Origin: Rhizobacter sp. SG703
Lineage (GTDB): Bacteria; Pseudomonadota; Gammaproteobacteria; Burkholderiales; Burkholderiaceae_C
Assembly: GCF_012275445.1 (NCBI RefSeq)
Contig: NZ_JAAZQK010000016.1
Coordinates: 1-64,000 of the forward strand
Direction: 5' to 3'
Length of the DNA stretch: 64,000 nt
Position numbers and translations under genes: made by a program
Shown here: positions 1 to 9,173 of the stretch, piece after piece
Position numbering within the stretch: position 1 is the stretch's first letter
Layout: the number at the start of each line of letters is the position of its first letter
The notes under the pieces: generated by a model
Told to the model about the DNA's origin: nothing
The model's input: only the letters and a program-made list of their open reading frames with translations
Databases searched by the model: none

Positions 1-399
1 CAGTCGGCGGGTGTCGTGCTCGACCGGCAGCTCGACGTCTCGCGCGGCGACTGGATCGCGACGCCGTCGACCATCCACGAGACGCAGCGCTTCAGCGCGA
101 CGCTCGCCTGGCTGGACACCGAGCCGGCCGTCGTCGGCCGCAAGTACTGGGTGCGCCACGGCAACCGCTGGGTGCAGGCGCGCATCACCGCGATCGAGAG
201 CCGGCTCGACATCCACACGCTGGAAGCCACCGAAGCGCACCAGCTGGCCGTCAACGAGATCGGCCACGTGATCGTCGAGACGCAGCAGGCGCTGCCGGTC
301 GAGGCCTACGAGTCGAACCGCGTCGGCGGCTCGCTGATCATCGTCGACCCGGCGACCAACCGCACCAGCGGCGCGCTGCTGGTGAAGGGCGTGGCGTGA
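1..399 (+). CDS. cysN: Sulfate adenylyltransferase large subunit CysN, C-terminal part
   Basis: Partial gene; the frame is open from base 1, so the GTPase domain lies outside the window. The visible ~132 residues are the C-terminal beta-barrel domains of the EF-Tu-like CysN. They include WVRHGNRWVQARI and the terminal RVGGSLIIVDPATNRTSGA, which matches the family's usual ending. CysN with CysD makes adenosine 5'-phosphosulfate from ATP and sulfate, driven by GTP hydrolysis, as the first step of assimilatory sulfate reduction. The stop codon overlaps the GTG start of the next gene by 4 nt (GTGA), so the two are probably translationally coupled. Confidence 0.9.
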   Translation, partial: QSAGVVLDRQLDVSRGDWIATPSTIHETQRFSATLAWLDTEPAVVGRKYWVRHGNRWVQARITAIESRLDIHTLEATEAHQLAVNEIGHVIVETQQALPVEAYESNRVGGSLIIVDPATNRTSGALLVKGVA

Positions 400-1178
400 G
401 CCAGGCGGGTCGCGTCATCTTCATCGGTGCCGGCCCGGGCTCGGCCGACCTGATCACCGTGCGCGGCGCGCAGCGGCTGGCGCTGGCCGACGTGGTGCTG
501 TTCGATGCGCTGACCGACCCGGCGCTGCGCCAGTACGCGCCGGGTGCCCGCTGGATCAACGTCGGCAAGCGCGGCTTCTGCGACAGCACCGGCCAGCAGA
601 CCATCAACGCGCTGCTGGTGAAGCATGCGCAGGAGGTCGCGACCGTCGTGCGCCTGAAGGGCGGCGATCCGAGCGTGTTCGGCCGCCTCGAAGAAGAACT
701 GGCGGCACTGGCCGAGGCCGGCATCGCCTGCGAGGTGGTCCCCGGCGTCACCGCGGCCATCGCGGCGGCGGCCGCCACGCAGCGCCCGCTGACCCGCCGC
801 GGCGCCGGCCGCAGCGTCAGCCTGACGACCGCGATGACGCAGACGCGCGAACTGCGCGCGGCCCGCAGCGCCGACACCGAGGTGTTCTACATGGCCGGCA
901 AGCAGCTGGCCGCCCTCGCCCGCGGGCTGCTCGACAGCGGCTGGCCGGCCGACACGCCGGTCAGCGTGGTGTCGCGCGCCGGCTGGCCGGACCAGTTGCA
1001 CAGCGAGCATGCGCTGGACGGCTTGCCCCGCGCCAGCCTGCTGCACGCCGGGCGCCCGACGGTCGTCACCGTCGGCGCAGGCGCGCGGCCGGTGGCGGCG
1101 GCAGAACCAGTTGCTGCAACGCAAGCAAAAGCCCCTGCCCGACCCGTCTCGCTTCCGGTGAAAACCCCAAGCCCTTAA
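396..1178 (+). CDS. cobA: Uroporphyrinogen-III C-methyltransferase (siroheme branch)
   Basis: This SAM-dependent methyltransferase makes precorrin-2 from uroporphyrinogen III. Visible motifs are the N-terminal GAGPGSADL SAM-binding loop (residues 11-19), RLKGGDPSVFGR (86-97) and VVPGVTAA (114-121). It is 260 aa, the usual size for a single-domain SUMT; the CysG dehydrogenase/ferrochelatase half is absent. About 30 low-complexity Ala/Pro residues end the protein. The GTG start at 396 overlaps the cysN stop. That position in a sulfate operon implies supply of siroheme for sulfite reductase rather than cobalamin synthesis, although the reaction is the same. Confidence 0.88.
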   Translation: MSQAGRVIFIGAGPGSADLITVRGAQRLALADVVLFDALTDPALRQYAPGARWINVGKRGFCDSTGQQTINALLVKHAQEVATVVRLKGGDPSVFGRLEEELAALAEAGIACEVVPGVTAAIAAAAATQRPLTRRGAGRSVSLTTAMTQTRELRAARSADTEVFYMAGKQLAALARGLLDSGWPADTPVSVVSRAGWPDQLHSEHALDGLPRASLLHAGRPTVVTVGAGARPVAAAEPVAATQAKAPARPVSLPVKTPSP

Positions 1179-1248
1179 AATCGCTCGTTTTGCCCTCCGG
1201 CCCGGCACCGTTCAGGCACCCTTTTCTTCCAATTTCTGAGCCAGCACC

Positions 1249-1572
1249 ATGACCCACGTCGTCACCGAAGCATGCATCCGTTGCAAGTACACCGACTGCG
1301 TCGACGTGTGTCCGGTCGACTGCTTCCGCGAAGGCCCGAACTTCCTGTCGATCGATCCGGACGAATGCATCGACTGCGCGGTGTGCATTCCCGAATGCCC
1401 GGTCAACGCGATCCTGCCGGAGGAAGACGTCCCCGGCGACCAGGTCCACATGATCAAGATCAACGCCGACCTGTCGAAGAAGTGGCCCAGCATCACCAAG
1501 CGCAAGGCCGCGCTGCCGGATGCCGACGACTGGAAAGACAAGACGGGCAAGCTGTCCGAACTGATCAAGTAA
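1249..1572 (+). CDS. fdxA: 7Fe ferredoxin FdxA
   Basis: A 107-aa bacterial-type ferredoxin. Nine cysteines fall in the first 50 residues: C9, C12, C17, C21, C25, then C40[11 protein letters not shown]. This is the pattern of the [3Fe-4S][4Fe-4S] FdxA family with its long C-terminal tail. It acts as a cytosolic low-potential electron carrier. The gene lies 70 nt after the methyltransferase and 29 nt before a ferredoxin-NADP reductase, a natural redox partner. The length is normal for the family. Confidence 0.93.
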   Translation: MTHVVTEACIRCKYTDCVDVCPVDCFREGPNFLSIDPDECIDCAVCIPECPVNAILPEEDVPGDQVHMIKINADLSKKWPSITKRKAALPDADDWKDKTGKLSELIK

Positions 1573-1601
1573 CCCGCCAGAAAACAATCACCTGACCTGC
1601 C

Positions 1602-2702
1602 ATGGAACCGAACGCCAACGTGGAGATTTCAAAGACTGCCGGCTCGCACGACGGCCCGATCGAGACCGATGCCGTCATTGTCGGCGCCGGTCCCGTCGGC
1701 CTGTTCCAGGTCTTCGAGCTCGGCCTGCTCGAGATCAAGGCCCACATCATCGACTCGCTCGCCTACCCTGGCGGCCAGTGCATCGAGCTGTACCCCGACA
1801 AGCCCATCTACGACATCCCGGCCGTGCCGGTGTGCACCGGCAAGGAGCTGACCGACAACCTGCTCAAGCAGATCGAGCCGTTCGGCGCCACCTTCCACCT
1901 GGGCCAGGAAGTGACGGTGGTGCAGAAACAGGACGACGGCCGCTTCTACGTCGAGACCAGCAAGGGCACGCGCTTCCTGACGAAGACGATCTTCATCGCC
2001 GGCGGCGTGGGCTCGTTCCAGCCGCGCCTGCTGAAGGTCGACGGGCTCGACAAGTTCGACGAATCGCAGCTGTTCTACCGCGTGAAGAACCCGGCGCAGT
2101 TCGCCGGCAAGAACCTGGTGATCGTCGGCGGCGGCGATTCGGCGCTCGACTGGACGCTGAACTTCGTGCAGGACGGCCCGAACAAGGCCGAGAGCGTGAT
2201 CCTGGTGCACCGCCGCGACGGCTTCAAGGCGGCGCCGGCGAGCGTCGCGAAGATGAAGGAGCTGTGCGACGCCTACGAGATGCAGTTCATCGTCGGCCAG
2301 GTGACCGGCTACGACGAGCGCGACGGCCGGCTGTCGGGCGTCAAGGTGACCGGTGGCGACGGCGTCACGCGCGTCGTGCCGGTCGACGTGCTGCTGGTGT
2401 TCTTCGGCCTGAGCCCGAAGCTCGGCCCGATCGCCGAATGGGGCCTGAACCTGGAGCGCAAGCAGATCGTCGTCGACACCGAGAAGTTCGAGACCAGCAC
2501 GCCGGGCATCTTCGCGGTGGGCGACGTCAACACCTACCCGGGCAAGAAGAAGCTGATCCTGTCGGGCTTCCACGAAGCCGCGCTGGCGGCCTTCGCGGCA
2601 GCGCCGTACATCTTCCCGGACAAGCGCATCCACCTGCAGTACACGACCACCAGCCCGAAGCTGCACAAGGTGCTGGGCGTCGAGACGCCGACCTTCGACT
2701 GA
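1602..2702 (+). CDS. Ferredoxin-NADP reductase, thioredoxin-reductase type
   Basis: A 366-aa FAD- and NADP-binding reductase of the TrxB-like (YumC) class. It has the FAD Rossmann motif [11 protein letters not shown] near residue 26, a second dinucleotide motif [12 protein letters not shown] near 175, FFGLSPKLG, and the terminal FAD motif [15 protein letters not shown]. No CxxC redox pair is seen, which separates it from true thioredoxin reductases. It probably passes electrons between NADPH and the FdxA ferredoxin encoded 29 nt upstream. The extended N-terminus (about 20 residues before the Rossmann fold) is typical of betaproteobacterial members. Confidence 0.88.
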   Translation: MEPNANVEISKTAGSHDGPIETDAVIVGAGPVGLFQVFELGLLEIKAHIIDSLAYPGGQCIELYPDKPIYDIPAVPVCTGKELTDNLLKQIEPFGATFHLGQEVTVVQKQDDGRFYVETSKGTRFLTKTIFIAGGVGSFQPRLLKVDGLDKFDESQLFYRVKNPAQFAGKNLVIVGGGDSALDWTLNFVQDGPNKAESVILVHRRDGFKAAPASVAKMKELCDAYEMQFIVGQVTGYDERDGRLSGVKVTGGDGVTRVVPVDVLLVFFGLSPKLGPIAEWGLNLERKQIVVDTEKFETSTPGIFAVGDVNTYPGKKKLILSGFHEAALAAFAAAPYIFPDKRIHLQYTTTSPKLHKVLGVETPTFD

Positions 2703-2723
2703 CGTCGGCAAACGCCTGATGGC

Positions 2724-2757
2724 TTCGGCCTCGCCCCCGCAAGGGAGCGAGGCCGAA
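2724..2757. terminator. Hairpin between convergent genes
   Basis: A perfect 11-bp inverted repeat, TTCGGCCTCGC (2724-2734) and GCGAGGCCGAA (2747-2757), with a 12-nt loop. It sits exactly between two convergent stop codons. There is no T-run on either side, so it is a candidate bidirectional terminator or RNA-stabilising hairpin rather than a textbook intrinsic terminator. Confidence 0.55.
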
Positions 2758-2777
2758 TCGCTTCAGTCGCCGCGGTT

Positions 2778-4238
2778 TCAGTCGCAGCTGTAGCGGAACG
2801 ACCCGTCGAGGGCGAGCGGCAGCACCAGCGTGCGGATGTCCGCTGCCTTCGACGCAGCACACAGCTTGTCGCGCGCACCGCTGGTGTTGTTCACGTAGTT
2901 GCTCTTGTACTCGGCGTTGAACACCGGCTTGCCCTTGGCCGTGAAGGCCGAGTAGCCACCGCATTCCGAATACTCGTTGCACTGCTCGTTGACCGCGAAG
3001 TCGAACGACGGCTCCAGCGCGGCGAGCTGGTCGACGTCGTTCTTCAGCCCGATGGCCAGGCCGCGCAGGTGCGCCGCGGTCGCGAGGTAGCGGTTGTAGT
3101 CGAGCTGGTCCTGCGCGGTCAGCGGGAAGCCGGACGAGTTGGTGTAGCCGTCGACGTTGTCGGGCTCGACGCCATCGCAGCCCTTCGATTGCGCGAGGTC
3201 GAGGCGGGCGGCCATCACCGCGCGCACGTTGGCCGAACGGATGTCCAGCCACTTCTCGCCGGCCCAGCCGTCGAGCGCCTTGCCCTTGTCGGCGGCGGCG
3301 AACTTCGAGTAGTCGGGGCGCCAGTCTTCCGAGCTGCCAGCCGAGAAGTAGCAGACCACCTTGCGGCCCGCGGCCTTCAGCTGCGAGATCGTCACCGCGC
3401 TCGCGTCGACCAGGTCGATGTCATAGACGGTCGCGTTGTACGAGGTGTTCAGGGTGCCGGTGAGCTGCCATTGCCACGTCGACGACGCAGCCGGCTTCCA
3501 CCACGTGCCGGGGGTCGGTGCGGGTGCGGGTGCGGGTGCGGGTGCGGGGGCAGGCGCTGGCGCTGGCGCTGGCGCTGGCGCTGGCGCTGGTGCCGGTGCG
3601 GGGGCAGGCGCAGGAGCCGGCGCGGGAGCAGGCGCCGGCGCGGGGGCGGGAGCCGGTGCCGGCGTGTTGTCCAACGCCAGGCGGAACGCCTGCTGCGCAT
3701 TCCCGGCGGCACAGGTCGCCAGCGAGAACTCGGTGACGCCGATGCGGGTCGGTGCCGTCAGGCACAGCCTGCCGTCGTAGCTGGCCACCTGCGCGAGGCT
3801 GGTGCCGAGCGCGGCCAGGCGGAACTGCTGCGCCTTGCGGCCGTTGCAGGTGTCGAGGTCGACGAATGCGCCCGACTTGCTGCCGCGCGCGGTCACGCAC
3901 AGCCCCGAGGCCGGGTTCTTGATCAGCACCAGGTTGCTCGCGCTGTCGGACGACACCGGCATGAACTGGAACTTCTGCGCCGTGCCGGCATTGCAGGCCG
4001 CGAGCCGGATGTCCCAGCTGGAGGTCACCGTCTCGGTGCAGGCGCCGAGCTTGTCGGCCACCAGCGCGCCGACCGTGGTCGTCAGCTTCTTCGCACCGGT
4101 CGCCGCGGCGGCCTCGATCGTGCGCGCCCCCTGGGCATCGGCCACCGCGTCATCGGAAGCCGTGTCCGCATCGCTGCCACCGCAGGCGGCCAGCAGGACG
4201 GCGCTGGAACAGGCCAGGCCGAGCATCATCTTGTTCAT
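2778..4238 (-). CDS. Secreted lipoprotein, ricin-type lectin + GH114-like glycosidase
   Basis: 486 aa. A lipoprotein signal ends in the lipobox LLAAC near residue 19, so the protein should be membrane-anchored outside the cytoplasm. Residues ~50-190 resemble a ricin-B-type beta-trefoil lectin, with QKFQFMP, GLCV and AQQFRL repeats. A Pro-Ala linker of ~45 residues follows. The C-terminal ~240 residues match the GH114 (endo-alpha-1,4-polygalactosaminidase-like) TIM barrel: KVVCYFSAGSSEDWRPD, WLDIRS, GCDGVEPDNVDGY, GLKND and FAVNEQC. The likely role is degradation of a galactosaminogalactan-like polymer; the substrate is inferred from the family. It is monocistronic and convergent with the reductase gene. 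Confidence 0.85.
   Translation of the reverse strand: MNKMMLGLACSSAVLLAACGGSDADTASDDAVADAQGARTIEAAAATGAKKLTTTVGALVADKLGACTETVTSSWDIRLAACNAGTAQKFQFMPVSSDSASNLVLIKNPASGLCVTARGSKSGAFVDLDTCNGRKAQQFRLAALGTSLAQVASYDGRLCLTAPTRIGVTEFSLATCAAGNAQQAFRLALDNTPAPAPAPAPAPAPAPAPAPAPAPAPAPAPAPAPAPAPAPAPAPAPAPAPTPGTWWKPAASSTWQWQLTGTLNTSYNATVYDIDLVDASAVTISQLKAAGRKVVCYFSAGSSEDWRPDYSKFAAADKGKALDGWAGEKWLDIRSANVRAVMAARLDLAQSKGCDGVEPDNVDGYTNSSGFPLTAQDQLDYNRYLATAAHLRGLAIGLKNDVDQLAALEPSFDFAVNEQCNEYSECGGYSAFTAKGKPVFNAEYKSNYVNNTSGARDKLCAASKAADIRTLVLPLALDGSFRYSCD
3516..3663 (-). repeat. Pro-Ala linker repeat DNA
   Basis: Near-perfect 6-nt repeats (GGTGCG, GGCGCT and variants) encode alternating Pro-Ala dipeptides between the lectin and glycosidase domains. 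Such tracts are prone to slippage, so copy number may vary between strains. Two other secreted proteins in the window carry the same kind of linker. Confidence 0.85.
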
Positions 4239-4353
4239 CGTTGGTTCCTCGTTGATCGGTGCGACCGGAACGCACCCTCCACAGCAGGAACGCAGTACAC
4301 CTCACGCCCCCGTCACGCGTATAGGCGCAAGGGACAACAAACGTGAGCAACGG

Positions 4354-5547
4354 TCACACCGCAACGCCGCGCGGGGCGGACAGGCGCGACAGGCAGATCT
4401 CGTAGAGCGCGCCGACCAGGTCGGTCTGCGTGACCATCCCGACCAGCTTGCGCTGCTCGTCGACGACCGGGATGTGATGCAGCCCGGCGTCCGCCATCAA
4501 CGGCACCAGTTCGACCGCGGGCATCGATGCGAAGGCCGTCCGCACCGGCGCGGTCATGATCTGCCCGACCACCTCATGCCGGTCCGAATGCGAGTTCGTG
4601 TTGCGCGCGAGCAAGGCGCGCAGCCGCCGGCCGATGTCGCGCCGGTCCTGCAGTTCCACCTGCGCCAGGAAGTCCGAGCGCGTGACGATGCCGATCACCC
4701 GCCGCGTCCGGTCGACCACCGGCAGCGCCTGCACCGCGTGCTCGTGCATCAGGCCCCAGGCCACGTCGAGCTCGGTCGCGAACTCGACGGTCAGCACGTC
4801 CTTCGACATCACGTCTTCGCAGCGCGCCTCACCGAAGCGGCGCCGGAACGCCTTCATCTCGGTCTGGTGGAACAGCGATTCGAGGTCGTCGATACCGATG
4901 TCGAGCACCTGGTCGTAGTCCTTCAGCGCCGCCTGCAGGTCGGCCGGCGTGAAACCGAGCCGTTCGGTTGGCGGGCCGTCGGCCGTGCGGTGCAGGTGCG
5001 CCGTATCGGACTGCTGCGAATGGGGATAGCGGCGGCCGGTCGCGTTGTTGAAGAGCAGCGCGACGCCGAGCAGCAGCAGCGAATTGAGGGCGACCGGCAC
5101 CAGCACGAAACCGTAGCCGGCGGCATGCACCGCCGGGCCTCCGAGCACGGCCGTCAATGCGACCGCGCCGCTTGGCGGGTGCAGGCAGCGCAGCGCGAAC
5201 ATCGCGGCAATGGCCAGGAAGACCGCCAGTGCCGCCGCCAGCGCCGGCGCATCGATCCAGCTCGCGCAGGCCACGCCGATCACCGCCGACACGATGTTGC
5301 CGCCGAGGAGGGACCACGGCTGGGCCAGCGGGCTGGCGGGCACCGCGAACAGCAGCACCGCCGACGCGCCCATCGGCGCGATCAGGGCGATCGCGCCCGG
5401 CGAGCCCTGCAGCATCAGCGCGCTGATCAGCCCCGTCAGGGCGATGCCGAGCAGCGCGCCGACCACCGCGCGGAATCGCTCGCGCGTGCTGACGGCCGTG
5501 GGCGCAGGGAGCCACGCTCGCAGCCAGGGAACTTGCAGAGAACTCAT
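4354..5547 (-). CDS. HPP family membrane protein with two CBS domains
   Basis: 397 aa. The N-terminal half (residues ~20-180) has several hydrophobic segments and the HPP-type signature LRCLHPPSGAVAL (near residue 120), which names the family. The C-terminal half has two CBS repeats, starting around VMSKDVLTVEF and IMTAPVRTAF, each ending in the usual VIGIVTRSDF / LVGMVTQTDL pattern. CBS pairs usually bind adenine nucleotides and regulate an attached domain. HPP proteins are implicated in nitrite or other anion transport in some organisms; the substrate here is unknown. It stands alone, with no clear operon partner. Confidence 0.85.
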   Translation of the reverse strand: MSSLQVPWLRAWLPAPTAVSTRERFRAVVGALLGIALTGLISALMLQGSPGAIALIAPMGASAVLLFAVPASPLAQPWSLLGGNIVSAVIGVACASWIDAPALAAALAVFLAIAAMFALRCLHPPSGAVALTAVLGGPAVHAAGYGFVLVPVALNSLLLLGVALLFNNATGRRYPHSQQSDTAHLHRTADGPPTERLGFTPADLQAALKDYDQVLDIGIDDLESLFHQTEMKAFRRRFGEARCEDVMSKDVLTVEFATELDVAWGLMHEHAVQALPVVDRTRRVIGIVTRSDFLAQVELQDRRDIGRRLRALLARNTNSHSDRHEVVGQIMTAPVRTAFASMPAVELVPLMADAGLHHIPVVDEQRKLVGMVTQTDLVGALYEICLSRLSAPRGVAV

Positions 5548-5626
5548 GGGACGGTCGGTGAGGTTCGTGACGTCCTCAAATTGTCAGCGAACTCGCCGAG
5601 CCCGACCGAGCCCAGTCAGCGGCGCA

Positions 5627-7708
5627 TCACGGCCGCCAGGTCAGCGTCGTCTTGGTGTTGACGTCGGTGGCCGACCCGACGGCGGACGTCGCATCGACGA
5701 AGCCCGAGCGGCTGCCCGCGCTCAGGTTCAGACCCGCCCCGCGGTACTCGACGTCGCCATGCAGATCGAGGCTGCCCGAGGCGCCTTGGTTCGCCTCGAA
5801 GAAGCCGAGCGGATAGAACGTCGTGCGCACCTGCGCCGAGCCCGACACCGAGAACGCGTTGCCGCCCGAGCCGATCACGCTGAGCCCGCCGACGGTGCCG
5901 CCGGTGACCGTGCCCCGGCTGACGATGGCCTGGTCTTCGATGCGCGCGCTGCCGCTGGCGCTGCCGCCCGGCAGGATGGTCGCGTAGGGGCCGACGTACA
6001 CCGTCGCCGGCGTGCTGGTCGGGGCGCAGCCGTCGCCATTCGAATGACGGGCCGTGCCCGACGGGCAGGCATCGCGCTGCCCGTTCTGGAAGCCCTGCGG
6101 CCAGGCGTTCGCGAGCTCGACCATGTACGGGTAGCGCCAGATGGTTTCGTAGGCCTGGTCCCACACCACCGTCTTGAACGCCGACGGCGTCGCCGCCACC
6201 ACCATGAACAGCGGCTCGCCGGCGTTCACCTTGAAGGTCAGGTCGGCGTCCAGCCCCTTCTGCAGCGCGCTGTAGCGCGCCGACGTGAACTGCGTGTTGG
6301 TGGCCACCAGCCCCCAGCGGAAGTCGGCGTCCGAGCCCGCCTGGTTGATGCCGCGGAACTTCACCGTCACGGTGCTCGCCCCGTTGGTCGGGTACAGCCG
6401 CACGACGTTGTAGCCGAAGCGCTGCGGTGCACCGTAGAACGGCGACGCGAAGCGGCGGTTGCTCGCCCAGCTGGTGTCCAGCGCCTCCAGCGGCATCAGC
6501 CGGTGCAGCCGCTCGGCCTTGTCGGTCAGCGTGATGTTGCCGTAGGTGCTGCGGAAGGTGTCGGGCGTGGCCTTGTAGTCCCACACCACGTTGTGCATCG
6601 CCCACTCGCCGATGAAGTCGTTGAGCTGCGGCAGCGTCCAGCCGCGCGACTTCTGGATGTTGGTCAGCGGGTCGGCGCCGCTGGTGGTCCAGATCTGCGT
6701 GACCGCGCCAGGACCGTACTTGTCCTTCAGGAACTCCATGAACTGCCAGTTGCAGTAGCGGTCGCGCGTGGAGCCCAGGTACAGGTGCGGCGCGTTCGGC
6801 AGCATCTCCGAGCAGTGCGCGTTGCCCTGGTACTCGGGCAGCTGGTGCGGCGTGAAGTTCGCGTGGCTCTCGAACAGCCAGCCGCAGGTGTTCGACTGGT
6901 TGCAGGCCAGCCCGCCGTTGTTGCCGGCCCACGACTGCCAGCCGTGCGTGAACTCGTGCGTCAGGCCCCAGTGGTCCTTCAGCGCGGCCGGCGCGATCCA
7001 CATGCCCAGGTGCAGCCCGCGCTGGTTGTCGACCCACGCGCCGCCGGTCAGGCCCCAGTCGGAATGGATGTGGATCGCCGGCTTGATCTTGTCCGCCTTG
7101 TCGAAGAACGGCTCGGGCATCACCAGGTTCGTGTTGAACAGGTTCTGCCAGACGGTGTTCTCCAGCGTGTCGGCCGCGAGGGTCAGGTCGGCATCGGAGA
7201 CCGCTTCGTCGGAATAGAACGCGAAGTGGGCCGACTCCTTGACGAGGCGGAAGTTGGCTTGGTCGGGGTTCGGGCCGCCGGCGCGCCAGGTGCCGGGCGT
7301 GACGGCGGGCTTCGGCGTGGCGCCGGGCGCCGCCCAGGTGGTCAGCGTGCTGCCTGGATCGACCACCCCCGGCGCCGGTGCGGGCGCGGGCGCGGGAGCT
7401 GGTGCGGGCGTGGGCGCGGGAGCCGGTGCTGGGGTGGGAGCGGGTGCCGGAGCAGGTGTCGGCGCTGGCGCCGGCGCGGGGGCGGGAGTCGGTGCCGGCG
7501 CGGGTGCAGGGGCCGGAGCGGGAGCCGGCGCGGGCGCAGGACTCGGCGCGGGCGCTGGAGCTGGCGCAGGAGACGGAGCTGGCGCAGGTGTCGGCGCCGC
7601 CCCCACCGGCGCAGACGCTTCATCGCCCGACGATCCGCCGCAGGCGGTCAGGCACAAGGACATCAGCAAGCTGCTGATCCCGTGCAAGCGGAGGGAGCCC
7701 TTTTTCAT
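5627..7708 (-). CDS. Secreted lipoprotein with HEXXH metallopeptidase-like domain (DUF6055-like)
   Basis: 693 aa from the ATG at 7708, chosen because it opens a lipoprotein signal (KKGSLRL, then lipobox CLTAC near residue 23). A longer in-frame start at 7813 would bury this signal. A Pro-Ala linker covers residues ~40-120. The catalytic-looking region has HEFTHGWQSW followed by WLFESHANF, that is HEXXH with a downstream Glu as in gluzincin metalloproteases. It resembles uncharacterised DUF6055-type proteins. The C-terminal ~150 residues form a Gly/Ser-rich beta-repeat region. It is probably an exported zinc hydrolase acting on a surface polymer or host protein; the substrate is unknown. Confidence 0.75.
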   Translation of the reverse strand: MKKGSLRLHGISSLLMSLCLTACGGSSGDEASAPVGAAPTPAPAPSPAPAPAPAPSPAPAPAPAPAPAPAPAPTPAPAPAPAPTPAPAPAPTPAPAPAPTPAPAPAPAPAPAPGVVDPGSTLTTWAAPGATPKPAVTPGTWRAGGPNPDQANFRLVKESAHFAFYSDEAVSDADLTLAADTLENTVWQNLFNTNLVMPEPFFDKADKIKPAIHIHSDWGLTGGAWVDNQRGLHLGMWIAPAALKDHWGLTHEFTHGWQSWAGNNGGLACNQSNTCGWLFESHANFTPHQLPEYQGNAHCSEMLPNAPHLYLGSTRDRYCNWQFMEFLKDKYGPGAVTQIWTTSGADPLTNIQKSRGWTLPQLNDFIGEWAMHNVVWDYKATPDTFRSTYGNITLTDKAERLHRLMPLEALDTSWASNRRFASPFYGAPQRFGYNVVRLYPTNGASTVTVKFRGINQAGSDADFRWGLVATNTQFTSARYSALQKGLDADLTFKVNAGEPLFMVVAATPSAFKTVVWDQAYETIWRYPYMVELANAWPQGFQNGQRDACPSGTARHSNGDGCAPTSTPATVYVGPYATILPGGSASGSARIEDQAIVSRGTVTGGTVGGLSVIGSGGNAFSVSGSAQVRTTFYPLGFFEANQGASGSLDLHGDVEYRGAGLNLSAGSRSGFVDATSAVGSATDVNTKTTLTWRP
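7372..7600 (-). repeat. Pro-Ala linker repeat DNA
   Basis: About 230 nt of GC-rich hexamer-like repeats encode alternating Pro and Ala between the lipobox and the peptidase-like domain. It is the same linker style as in the GH114-like and GH18 genes and is translated in frame throughout. Confidence 0.85.
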
Positions 7709-7846
7709 TCTGTTCTTTCGCGGTCTCGAGTCATGCCGGAAGGCCGCGCGATTCTGAAATGCCCCCCCTGCAAAGGGTTGACCGGCAAATGACGGAGATG
7801 CGCCCGTGTGCAACCAAACGTCAGCCGCCCAGGAGGGCTGCCAAGC

Positions 7847-9094
7847 TCACCTCCGCAGCGGCCAGCGCCGCGCCATCGCGGCATACAACGCGATGCCCAC
7901 CACCAACGCCGCTGCCGCGGCCGCCAGCGCCTGCTGGAAGCCCTGCGCCGGCGTGGGGCTGCGGTGCAGCAGCAGCGCGACCATCGGCGGCCCGGCGATC
8001 TGGCCGACGCCGTAGGCCGCGGTCAACAGGCCGGTGAAGCTGTCGCCCGCGGCCGGCCACACCCGCCGCGCCTCCTGCAATGCATAGAACGTGATCGCGG
8101 TGAACGGCACGCCGAGCAGCACGCTGCCCAGCGCAAACCCCGCGGCCCCCGGCCAGAACAGCCCCAGCGCGATCGCCGAGGCCTGCACCGCATAGCAGCC
8201 GCCCAGCAGCCAACGGCGATCCCAGTGCGCTGGCGTGCGCGTCGACAGCACGGCACCGGCGGTGACGCCGGCCCCGAACATCGGCCAGAACAGGTCGGGC
8301 CATGCGGAGCCGGCCGGCAGCACGCCGCGCGCGATCACCGGCAGGAAGGTGGCGGTGACGATGTAGCCCAGGCCCGCCAGGCCGTAGGCAGCCGTCAGCA
8401 GCGCCCGCTCGGCCCGCGGCGGCGCGGCCGGAGCCGCACCCGCCGGCGCCGTGCTGCTGCGCGGCGCGACCGCGCCCTGCACCACCGGCCACACCAGCGC
8501 ACACAGCACGGTGGCGAGCAGCCCGAACACCGCCCAGCCGGCGGCGGCCCGCCAGTCCAGCGCCACCATCGCACTGGCCGACAGCCCGCTCAGCGTGATG
8601 CCCAGCCCCGGCCCGCAGAAGATCAGGCCGCCCATCGCCGGCCGGCCCAGCGCCACCAGCCGCCCCATGCACCAGCCTGACACGTTGACGAACACCAGCG
8701 CGCTCGCCACACCGGCCGCCAGCCGCAGCGCGGGCCACGTGGCGCTGAACGGCAGCGCCATGCCGAGCGCCAGCAGCGCCGTGGCGACCAGCCCGCTGCG
8801 CGCCAGCGCCGCAGCGCCCGGCACCCGGGCACCGCGCCGGGCCAGCCACGGCAGCGCCATGCAGGCCAGCGCACCGAGCAGGTAGCCGATGTAGTTGGCA
8901 GTGGCCAGCCAGCTGCCGCCGGCCAGGTCGACCACGCCGTCATGCAACATCATCGGCAGCAGCGGCGTGAAGGCGAAGCGGCCGATGCCCATCGCCGAGG
9001 CCAACGCCGCCATGCCGGCCAGCGCCACCACCATCGGTCGATCGCGCAGCGCAGCGGCAGCGGCGGGGGAAGAAGAAGACAGCTCGTGGGCCAT
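7847..9094 (-). CDS. MFS transporter, YbfB/YjiJ family
   Basis: 415 aa with about twelve hydrophobic segments. The start at 9094 is preferred over longer in-frame ones because it gives a normal MFS N-terminus, with the first helix containing [20 protein letters not shown]. That [12 protein letters not shown] motif is typical of the YbfB/YjiJ group. Substrates of this family are mostly unknown; amino acid or drug export has been proposed. The gene is divergent from a LysR regulator, with 79 nt between the two starts and an elaborate dyad there, so it is the probable target of that regulator. Confidence 0.82.
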   Translation of the reverse strand: MAHELSSSSPAAAAALRDRPMVVALAGMAALASAMGIGRFAFTPLLPMMLHDGVVDLAGGSWLATANYIGYLLGALACMALPWLARRGARVPGAAALARSGLVATALLALGMALPFSATWPALRLAAGVASALVFVNVSGWCMGRLVALGRPAMGGLIFCGPGLGITLSGLSASAMVALDWRAAAGWAVFGLLATVLCALVWPVVQGAVAPRSSTAPAGAAPAAPPRAERALLTAAYGLAGLGYIVTATFLPVIARGVLPAGSAWPDLFWPMFGAGVTAGAVLSTRTPAHWDRRWLLGGCYAVQASAIALGLFWPGAAGFALGSVLLGVPFTAITFYALQEARRVWPAAGDSFTGLLTAAYGVGQIAGPPMVALLLHRSPTPAQGFQQALAAAAAALVVGIALYAAMARRWPLRR

Positions 9095-9125
9095 GCGTGC
9101 CGCCGGGTCGGGCGGTGGTTTATCA

Positions 9126-9169
9126 TCTTGTTTGGCGATTCTATTTTCAAAATCAATCTCTAAACAAGA
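9126..9169. promoter_or_regulatory. Nested dyad operator between MFS and LysR genes
   Basis: An AT-rich island in GC-rich DNA. Three inverted repeats share one centre near 9147.5: TCTTGTTT (9126-9133) with AAACAAGA (9162-9169), GATT (9137-9140) with AATC (9155-9158), and ATTTTCAAAAT (9143-9153). The layout fits a LysR-type recognition plus activation site controlling both divergent genes. Confidence 0.6.
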
Positions 9170-9173
9170 ATTC

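Noticed and set aside
3516-3663. Regular short repeats that could suggest a CRISPR array
   Set aside because: The units are 6-nt codon-pair repeats without unique spacers and encode a Pro-Ala linker. No cas genes are in the window.
5210-7792. Long plus-strand open frame opposite the HEXXH lipoprotein
   Set aside because: Arg/His/Val-rich antisense shadow without motifs. The minus strand has a lipobox and HEXXH.
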